In this document: positions 15,012-18,803 of the stretch, piece after piece | Layout: each line of letters opens with the position of its first letter | How positions within the stretch are numbered: the stretch's first letter is position 1 | From: an uncultured Odoribacter sp. | GTDB taxonomy: Bacteria; Bacteroidota; Bacteroidia; Bacteroidales; Marinifilaceae | Assembly: GCA_947176455.1 (NCBI GenBank) | Contig: CAMWQQ010000012.1 | Coordinates: 1 to 18,803, forward strand | DNA: 18,803 nt | Reading direction: 5' to 3' | Translations under genes and position numbers: made by a program | Notes under the pieces: generated by a model | What the model saw: only the letters and a program-made list of their open reading frames with translations | Told to the model about the DNA's origin: nothing | Databases searched by the model: none

Positions 15012-15476
15012 TTACAATTTACGCCATTGTTCAAGGTCACCCCGATACATTTCCAGATGATGTGTTGCAAGATTCTCCAGCAGTCCCGATACGCTCATCC
15101 GTCTTGTTCCGAGGGTGCGGACAATCCTGTCCAGCTTGTCGCGGACGCTTCCGCTGATGAATACGGGCTTGCGGTCCTCGATTCGGGGGACTTGCAGGAA
15201 AGTGGTGCGGTATTCTTCCAAGGAAAGCCGTCGTTGCCTGTTGCTGATGCGCTTGGTAGGTGTCCCGCTAGAAACAGATACGTTCTGTTCTGTCGGACTT
15301 TCCGCTTCTTCGGAATCTTTTATGAAAGAAGACTGGTTCTTGTTCTCTGAAGGCGATTGGGAGAAGGGAAGATACTCCTCCCTTTTTCTGTACTCCCCTG
15401 TCGGGAAATAGCTTTCCGGATGAAAGTCCTGATACGCGTCTTCGCTTCCTGCCGATGTTTTTCTTTTCTCTGTCAT
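15012..15476 (-). CDS. DUF3408 transfer-associated protein
   Basis: The protein has 154 aa. The first 85 residues are polar and low in complexity. The C-terminal 70 residues carry the DUF3408 pattern: RKPVFISGSVRDKLDRIV, then MSVSGLLENLATHHLEMYR, ending in LEQWRKL. These proteins are encoded in conjugative and mobilisable elements of Bacteroidales, usually just after a ParA-like gene and near the relaxase and oriT. They probably act as small DNA-binding accessory factors with a ribbon-helix-helix-like fold. Here neither a ParA gene nor a relaxase is present, so it looks like a leftover or a helper-dependent part. Palindromic DNA lies just past its 3' end. The start at 15476 (MTEKRKTSAG) is the first ATG. 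Confidence 0.8.
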   Translation of the reverse strand: MTEKRKTSAGSEDAYQDFHPESYFPTGEYRKREEYLPFSQSPSENKNQSSFIKDSEEAESPTEQNVSVSSGTPTKRISNRQRRLSLEEYRTTFLQVPRIEDRKPVFISGSVRDKLDRIVRTLGTRRMSVSGLLENLATHHLEMYRGDLEQWRKL

Positions 15477-15875
15477 AATGAATCGTGGTTTAATTGTTTA
15501 TAGAATGGTCTCGGTATATACTTTCGACCCGTTATCGGGAGCAAAAGAAAGGAAGTCACCGTCATCAGCCAAGCGATTGGAGCCGATGCGTCAATTTTGT
15601 CGGCTATTGCTACTAGGGACAAGTATGCTACCGTGCATACATCCCTGATTTACCCAAGTGCGGTCATTACAGACGGGAGGTACACTTGGTACAGTGATTA
15701 CAGGAAAGATATTGATGACGATAAACGCACGAATAAATATCCCGGAACGAAGCAAACCACTGCCACACCTGTGCCTTATGCTGCCACTTGCTTGGATATG
15801 TGTACGGGTATGAGAAAAAACGCTTTATTTCGCAGATGATATGAAAGCAGTATTCACACAAAAACAGAAAAACGT
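15477..15875. other. Intergenic region without a supported gene
   Basis: This lies between the divergent DUF3408 gene and the helix-turn-helix pair. A plus-strand frame (15597-15839, TTG start) is open, but it has no recognisable protein, no ATG and no good start signal. In related elements a ParA-like gene usually lies here, and I see no ParA motif on either strand. Promoters for both flanking genes should be here, but no perfect TAnnTTTG box was identified. Confidence 0.4.
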
Positions 15876-16187
15876 ATGGAAGTAATCACGATTGAAAAGA
15901 AGACATTCGATGAAATGAGCGAGAAATTTGACCGGTTTGTCAACCGGGTGGAGGAAATCTGCCGGCGATGCGTAGACAAGGACATGGGGGAATGACTGGA
16001 CTATCAGGACGTGTGCCGGATGCTCAACATCAGTCCCCGGACGTTGCAGACGCTTCGGGACAACGGTACGCTGGCGTACAGCCGGATCAACCAGAAAATC
16101 TATTACAAGCCCCAGGACGTGCGACGCATCCTTCCGGTTGTGGAGGAGAGACGAAAAGAAGCGGGATTTAGGAAGAGGACGATTTGA
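15876..16187 (+). pseudogene. Helix-turn-helix (excisionase-like) gene interrupted by TGA
   Basis: The frame reads MEVITIEKKTFDEMSEKFDR, 39 codons, then TGA (15993-15995), then continues LDYQDVCRMLNISPRTLQTL...YYKPQDVRRIL to TGA at 16185-16187. The second part is the MerR/excisionase-type helix-turn-helix of small Bacteroidales mobile-element regulators. Relatives usually have Trp followed by Leu-Asp here, so the TGA probably arose from TGG. The DNA-binding part would not be made from the normal start. Its intact neighbour at 16254 may be sufficient. A sequencing error or readthrough cannot be excluded. Confidence 0.75.
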
Positions 16188-16253
16188 AATAAAGAACCAC
16201 TGAATCCAGAAGGAATAAAATGACAAACAAATTAAAATTAAACCTAAAAACAA

Positions 16254-16565
16254 ATGCCTATGAACAACGAACTGATAACGGAAAAGAACGAACGGGTCAG
16301 TCGCTTTATGGAAAGCCTCGACCGGATGTTGAAAGGAATAGAACGTCTTGCCGCCAGTTGCCGTCCAGGCTTAAACGGGGAACGCTATCTGACGGACAAG
16401 GAACTTTCCGCCCGGTTGAAAGTGAGCCGGCGGACATTGCAGGACTACCGGAATGAGGGAAGAATCCCGTATATCCTTTTGGGCGGGAAAATCCTTTACA
16501 GGGAAAGCGATATAGAAAAGATGCTGGAAGAAGGGTATCGGGAAGCGTTCCAATGGAGAGGTTAG
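16254..16565 (+). CDS. Helix-turn-helix protein, excisionase-like
   Basis: The protein has 103 aa, or 101 aa if it starts at the second ATG (16260, MNNELITEKNERV). An N-terminal amphipathic helix (NERVSRFMESLDRMLKGIERL) is followed by a MerR-like winged helix: YLTDKELSARLKVSRRTLQD, then YRNEGRIPYILLGGKILYRE, then SDIEKMLE. Such pairs of ~100-aa proteins sit beside Bacteroidales recombinases and regulate excision or transfer. It follows the interrupted paralogue by about 66 nt and is followed by a strong terminator at 16630. It is therefore the last gene of a two-gene unit in which the first member is broken. Confidence 0.85.
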   Translation: MPMNNELITEKNERVSRFMESLDRMLKGIERLAASCRPGLNGERYLTDKELSARLKVSRRTLQDYRNEGRIPYILLGGKILYRESDIEKMLEEGYREAFQWRG

Positions 16566-16629
16566 GAAAGGCTGTCTGATTTTCTTGAGGGAGCGCAGTT
16601 CTCCGTCTGACTTCTCCGATGAAGAAGAA

Positions 16630-16680
16630 AACAGCCTGCCGGATAACATCGTATCGGTGTCCCGTGCAGGCTGTTTTTCT
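16630..16680 (+). terminator. Rho-independent terminator after the helix-turn-helix genes
   Basis: AACAGCCTGC (16630-16639) pairs perfectly with GCAGGCTGTT (16666-16675), and TTTCTGTTTTC follows. The 26-nt interior can form further pairs. The reverse strand also ends in a T-rich run, so it may work in both directions. Confidence 0.8.
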
Positions 16681-16737
16681 GTTTTCTTTCCGTCGCTTGT
16701 TTCCGTTGCCGGATGCCTCTTGGGGCGTGCCGTTGAC

Positions 16738-16818
16738 AGGTGCAAGGTTTTCGGATGGAATACGCTTCGAAGGAGGAAGATTCTATCCGAAACGGCTCTG
16801 CTGCCCGACCTTGCACTT
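16738..16818. repeat. Nested 81-nt inverted repeat
   Basis: The outer arms AGGTGCAAGGT (16738-16748) and ACCTTGCACTT (16808-16818) pair at 10 of 11 positions. The inner arms TCGGATGGAAT (16751-16761) and ATTCTATCCGA (16780-16790) also pair at 10 of 11. The 18-nt top loop contains AAGGAGGA, a Shine-Dalgarno-like string with no start codon close behind it. Overlapping open frames on both strands in 16371-16952 are not convincing genes. It could be a recombinase, excisionase or relaxase site, or a structured RNA element. Confidence 0.6.
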
Positions 16819-16843
16819 CTCAAAAGCTGCATGCCTATCTTTG
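16811..16843 (+). promoter_or_regulatory. Promoter-like site at the edge of the nested palindrome
   Basis: TATCTTTG (16836-16843) is a perfect -7 box. TTG (16811-16813), inside the right outer arm of the palindrome, lies 22 nt upstream. No plus-strand gene follows, and transcription would run antisense into the RhuM-like and recombinase genes. It may be the surviving promoter of a lost gene or may make a non-coding antisense RNA. Confidence 0.4.
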
Positions 16844-16889
16844 TAGCCGGATAGCGGGAACAGGCGACGGAAAGAATGAATCTGTCTGT

Positions 16890-17291
16890 CTAATTGTATA
16901 TATCTCCTTTATCCCGACCTTGGCGCTTAAAGACTTCCCCGTGTACGATTAAATACACCGGAGGTGCAGGGCATTCTTTATTTCTGAAATATAACCGCTC
17001 TATCAGAAACTGCCGGAAGATATGGCTTCCATTGCTTTGAACCCTGAACGAGACAGCAATCACCACTTCAAGGCTGTAAACATCGAAACTGATGCCATTG
17101 GGTTGCCGGACATACTTCGCCGTATCAAACTCGCTTAGTTCCTTGTTCCTATAAATGGACTTGATAGTCCTGCGTACATCGCACTCGAACACGCCGAGCA
17201 GGTCGGCGATTTCCGGCAGGGTCATCCATATGGGGACGTCCGGCATCGTGACCGTCCCCGGGTCGCTGATTGTTATGATTCCTCGGTTCAT
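16890..17291 (-). CDS. RhuM-like DNA-binding protein coupled to the recombinase
   Basis: The protein has 133 aa, starting MNRGIITISDPGTVTMPDVP. The pattern WMTLPEIADLLGVFECDVRR, then TIKSIYRNKELSE, then YSLEVVIAVSFRV and HIFRQFLIER resembles the N-terminal domain of RhuM-type proteins (a helix-turn-helix followed by the NLDVIIAVGYRV-like core). Its ATG overlaps the recombinase stop (ATGA, 17288-17291), so the two are translated together. Such short proteins commonly follow recombinases in Bacteroidales elements and may direct integration or excision. An open frame extends upstream to 17630 within the recombinase gene in another phase, but the coupled start is far more likely. Confidence 0.75.
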   Translation of the reverse strand: MNRGIITISDPGTVTMPDVPIWMTLPEIADLLGVFECDVRRTIKSIYRNKELSEFDTAKYVRQPNGISFDVYSLEVVIAVSFRVQSNGSHIFRQFLIERLYFRNKECPAPPVYLIVHGEVFKRQGRDKGDIYN

Positions 17292-18508
17292 ACGCTGAAT
17301 TTTTGACGTAACACATCCATTTCTTCCGCCACTGTCTTGTCCATCAACCTGGCATATATCTTGGTCGTACGGATATCGGAATGCCCCAGCATCTTGGCGA
17401 TGGATTCCATGGAGACCTTGTTGGCGAGCGCCACGCAGGCAAAGGTATGCCGGGCAACATGCGAGGTGATGGACTTTTTTATTCCGCAAATATCGGCGAT
17501 TTCCTTCAGGTAGCTGTTCATTCGCTGGTTGGAGGGTACGGGAAAGACGCTTCCTTTCCGAGAACACTCCGGATGCGAGCTGTATTTCTCCACAAGCATC
17601 CGTGGGATGTCGAGCAGGGGGATGTTGCACATGTTGTTCGTCTTTTCACGGGGCTTGCGTATCCAGTAGCTACCCGTGTCGTCTCGGGAAATATGGGACG
17701 GCGTCAGGTGTTGCACGTCGGTAAATGCCAGCCCAGTCAGGCAACAGAATACAAAGATGTCGCGAACCACCTCCAGACGCGGAATATCAAAATCCTTACC
17801 GATGAGCTTGTGTAATTCCTCCTCCGTCAGAAAGTCACGATTGCTCTGCGTCTGGTGGAAACGCATTTCCTGAAAAGGGTCGTCGCTCATCCACTTGTTT
17901 GTCAAGGCAAAACGGATTACCTTTTTGAGATTTTTGAGGTATTTGACCGTCGCATTCTGGGCACATCCCTTGCTCACTTTTATGAAGTGTTCAAATTCCA
18001 GGACAAAAGCAGGGGTTATTTCCCGTAGCGGAATGTCGGTGCGGTTGTATTTCGTCTGGAGCAGTTCTTCCAGATAGCGGACGGTGCGTTCATACCGGAG
18101 GACGGTGCCTTTCACGTAATCCTTCCCCAGCAGTTCTCGATACTTCCGGTTGTGCTCGCGGAAGACCTCCAGAAGCATCTTGGGGACATCGCCCTCTCCG
18201 TTGAACCGACGCTTGAGTATTTCGGCGGTAATGGGTTTGCCCGTCTCCAACAACTCCCGATAGAGTTGATAGATTTTAGTGCGGACAACTTCCAAATACT
18301 GATTCAGTTCCAAGGTCTTCCGGTCTTTGCCGACAGCGCAGCCTCGTTGGGCGTTCCAGCGTCTTGCATCAACGCTTCGTCCAAGCTGAAGTTCGGCACG
18401 CCGACCGTTCATAGTAATGCGCAGTCCGATAGGGGCTTCGCCGTTCTTCAACAATCTTGTCCTTCTGATAAAGAAGAGAATCGAAAAATAGGTTCGTTGC
18501 ATTGTCAT
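17288..18508 (-). CDS. Tyrosine recombinase (integrase) of the IntDOT-like Bacteroidales group
   Basis: The protein has 406 aa. The N-terminal arm-binding region (about 1-100) includes RTRLLKNGEAPIGLRIT, the core-binding SAM-like domain follows (about 110-215), and the catalytic domain comes last. Active-site residues visible are His350 and Arg353 in SHVARHTFA, His376 in LGHSDIRTT, and Tyr385 in KIYARL. The first catalytic arginine is missing: TGLAFTDV has Ala261 where XerC/D enzymes have Arg (TGLR). IntDOT and relatives are known to lack this residue. It catalyses integration and excision, here at tRNA-Lys, 241 nt from its start. A strong ribosome site precedes the first ATG. The RhuM-like gene overlaps its 3' end. 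Confidence 0.93.
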   Translation of the reverse strand: MTMQRTYFSILFFIRRTRLLKNGEAPIGLRITMNGRRAELQLGRSVDARRWNAQRGCAVGKDRKTLELNQYLEVVRTKIYQLYRELLETGKPITAEILKRRFNGEGDVPKMLLEVFREHNRKYRELLGKDYVKGTVLRYERTVRYLEELLQTKYNRTDIPLREITPAFVLEFEHFIKVSKGCAQNATVKYLKNLKKVIRFALTNKWMSDDPFQEMRFHQTQSNRDFLTEEELHKLIGKDFDIPRLEVVRDIFVFCCLTGLAFTDVQHLTPSHISRDDTGSYWIRKPREKTNNMCNIPLLDIPRMLVEKYSSHPECSRKGSVFPVPSNQRMNSYLKEIADICGIKKSITSHVARHTFACVALANKVSMESIAKMLGHSDIRTTKIYARLMDKTVAEEMDVLRQKFSV

Positions 18509-18512
18509 ACTT

Positions 18513-18520
18513 TCCTCCTT
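18513..18520 (-). promoter_or_regulatory. Strong Shine-Dalgarno site of the recombinase
   Basis: On the minus strand AAGGAGGA ends 4 nt before ATG 18508. Strong Shine-Dalgarno sites are not typical of Bacteroidales genes, and no other gene here has one so clear. It decides the start in favour of the first of two nearby ATGs (MTM). Confidence 0.75.
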
Positions 18521-18600
18521 TTTTTGTGGGTAAAACTAGGTTTGAAAGCCAAAAACACGACAAGGCAAAATGTTGTAAATCAGCGAATAATTGACAAATT

Positions 18601-18634
18601 CGGTGGAGTTTTTTGGGGGAGGCTTACTCCACCG
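18601..18634. repeat. Perfect 9-bp inverted repeat upstream of the recombinase
   Basis: CGGTGGAGT (18601-18609) pairs with ACTCCACCG (18626-18634) around 16 nt. It lies between the recombinase start and the att core, so it may be an operator or a recombinase/excisionase binding site. On the minus strand no T tract follows, so a terminator is less likely. Confidence 0.6.
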
Positions 18635-18691
18635 ATTTCGCAGGTGAAGGATGCCTTGTTTTGCCCCAAACAGAGGAATTGTCCCAAAACA

Positions 18692-18726
18692 AAAATCCCC
18701 GATAACGCTTGATTATCAGGGATTTT
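18692..18726 (-). terminator. Terminator of the tRNA-Lys gene (island-borne)
   Basis: AAAATCCC (18692-18699) pairs with GGGATTTT (18719-18726), with further ATAA/TTAT pairing inside. On the minus strand it is followed by T-rich sequence. It lies about 24 nt past the tRNA 3' end and belongs to the island, replacing the one now at 3995-4026. Confidence 0.7.
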
Positions 18727-18748
18727 CTTTAATTTGCTTCTTCAAAAA

Positions 18749-18766
18749 GTGATCCAGCTGGGATTC
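18749..18766. repeat. att core at the tRNA gene
   Basis: This 18-mer is identical to 4030-4047. It covers the last base after the discriminator, the acceptor 3' strand and the start of the T arm of tRNA-Lys, so integration restores a full tRNA gene. Confidence 0.75.
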
Positions 18767-18803
18767 GAACCCAGGACCCCAACATTAAAAGTGTTGTGCT
18801 CTA
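18750..18803 (-). tRNA. tRNA-Lys(UUU), 3' part, running off the right edge
   Basis: On the minus strand the anticodon stem-loop CAACA-CTTTTAA-TGTTG shows anticodon TTT (Lys). A short variable region and the T arm CTGGG-TTCGAAT-CCCAG follow, then the acceptor strand CTGGATC and discriminator A at 18750. The D-arm end (TAGAGCA) is at the window edge, and the 5' acceptor strand lies outside. Confidence 0.92.

Larger units (their letters stand above)
4030..18766. mobile_element. Integrative genomic island at tRNA-Lys carrying a defence operon
   Basis: The island is bounded by exact 18-nt direct repeats of a tRNA 3' end, with a tyrosine recombinase and RhuM-like partner at the tRNA-proximal end. 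It also has two helix-turn-helix genes and a DUF3408 transfer-associated gene. About 9 kb of AT-rich cargo (DUF6088, AbiEii, SIR2, HerA, two methyltransferase proteins) fills the middle. There is no relaxase, coupling protein or type IV secretion gene, so it is at best mobilisable by a helper. The ends are supported directly by the repeats. Its present mobility is unknown. Confidence 0.7.

Noticed and set aside
15597..15839. 80-codon plus-strand frame with TTG start
   Set aside because: No recognisable protein, no ribosome site, and codon use gives no support. Reported only as an intergenic region.
15825..16253. 142-codon minus-strand frame
   Set aside because: It is the shadow of the interrupted helix-turn-helix gene, whose protein similarity continues on both sides of the TGA.
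16371..16952. Several overlapping frames on both strands around the terminator and nested palindrome
   Set aside because: They cross a strong terminator hairpin and inverted repeats, and none has a recognisable domain or start signal.
17292..17630. Upstream extension of the RhuM-like frame
   Set aside because: It lies within the recombinase's catalytic domain in another phase. The ATGA overlap gives a better start at 17291.
1..18803. CRISPR array or insertion sequence
   Set aside because: No regularly spaced repeat-spacer pattern and no transposase with terminal inverted repeats were seen. The TGAGACAA and TTGGTATCACAA repeats are too short and too few.

Overview
The window reads as a stretch of accessory DNA from a gut Bacteroidales genome (Bacteroides/Parabacteroides-like). 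Support comes from several promoters of the Bacteroidales form (TTG/TTTG, about 20 nt, then TAnnTTTG), from a tyrosine recombinase of the IntDOT type, from a DUF3408 protein, from tandem ~100-aa helix-turn-helix genes, and from a DUF6088/AbiEii pair. Base composition is patchy: the recombinase end (about 15.0-18.5 kb) is visibly GC-richer than the AT-rich genes at 7.5-14.7 kb, as expected for a mosaic of transferred segments.

The layout suggests two integrative elements stacked at one tRNA-Lys(UUU) gene, whose 3' part lies on the minus strand at the right edge (18750-18803). An exact 18-nt copy of the tRNA 3' end recurs in direct orientation at 4030-4047. Each copy has a terminator hairpin just beyond the tRNA 3' end. 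The inner, younger island therefore spans about 4030-18766, with its recombinase (17288-18508, minus) next to the tRNA. Left of 4030 lies what looks like an older element. It holds an AbiEii-type nucleotidyltransferase pseudogene (1-927), an ATPase with a C-terminal DUF234/PD-(D/E)XK-like region (1260-2690), a Fic protein (2741-3745, minus), and a 28-codon remnant of a recombinase start (3757-3843, minus) with repeats at the same place relative to its att site as the intact recombinase has to its own.

The younger island carries a membrane-anchored coiled-coil protein (4656-5255, minus) and then a compact plus-strand operon, 5885-14664 and perhaps to 14797: DUF6088 antitoxin-like protein, AbiEii-like nucleotidyltransferase, SIR2 protein, HerA ATPase, beta-class DNA methyltransferase, and a 946-aa fused nuclease-methyltransferase. 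Genes overlap or are 2-10 nt apart, and one good promoter precedes the first. SIR2-HerA pairs, AbiE pairs and single-chain restriction-modification enzymes are each known anti-phage modules. Their fusion into one transcription unit is the most unusual thing here and may be a composite defence system.

The right third is the mobility and control end: a DUF3408 transfer-associated protein, two helix-turn-helix genes (the first with an internal TGA), a strong terminator, a large nested palindrome, a RhuM-like gene overlapping the recombinase by 4 nt, and the recombinase. Related sites, GGyAGCAAGTTTrTGT, lie in opposite orientation at about 5581 and 14944 and bracket the defence operon. They may be transfer-origin remnants. 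No relaxase or conjugation apparatus is present, so the island probably depends on a helper for transfer.
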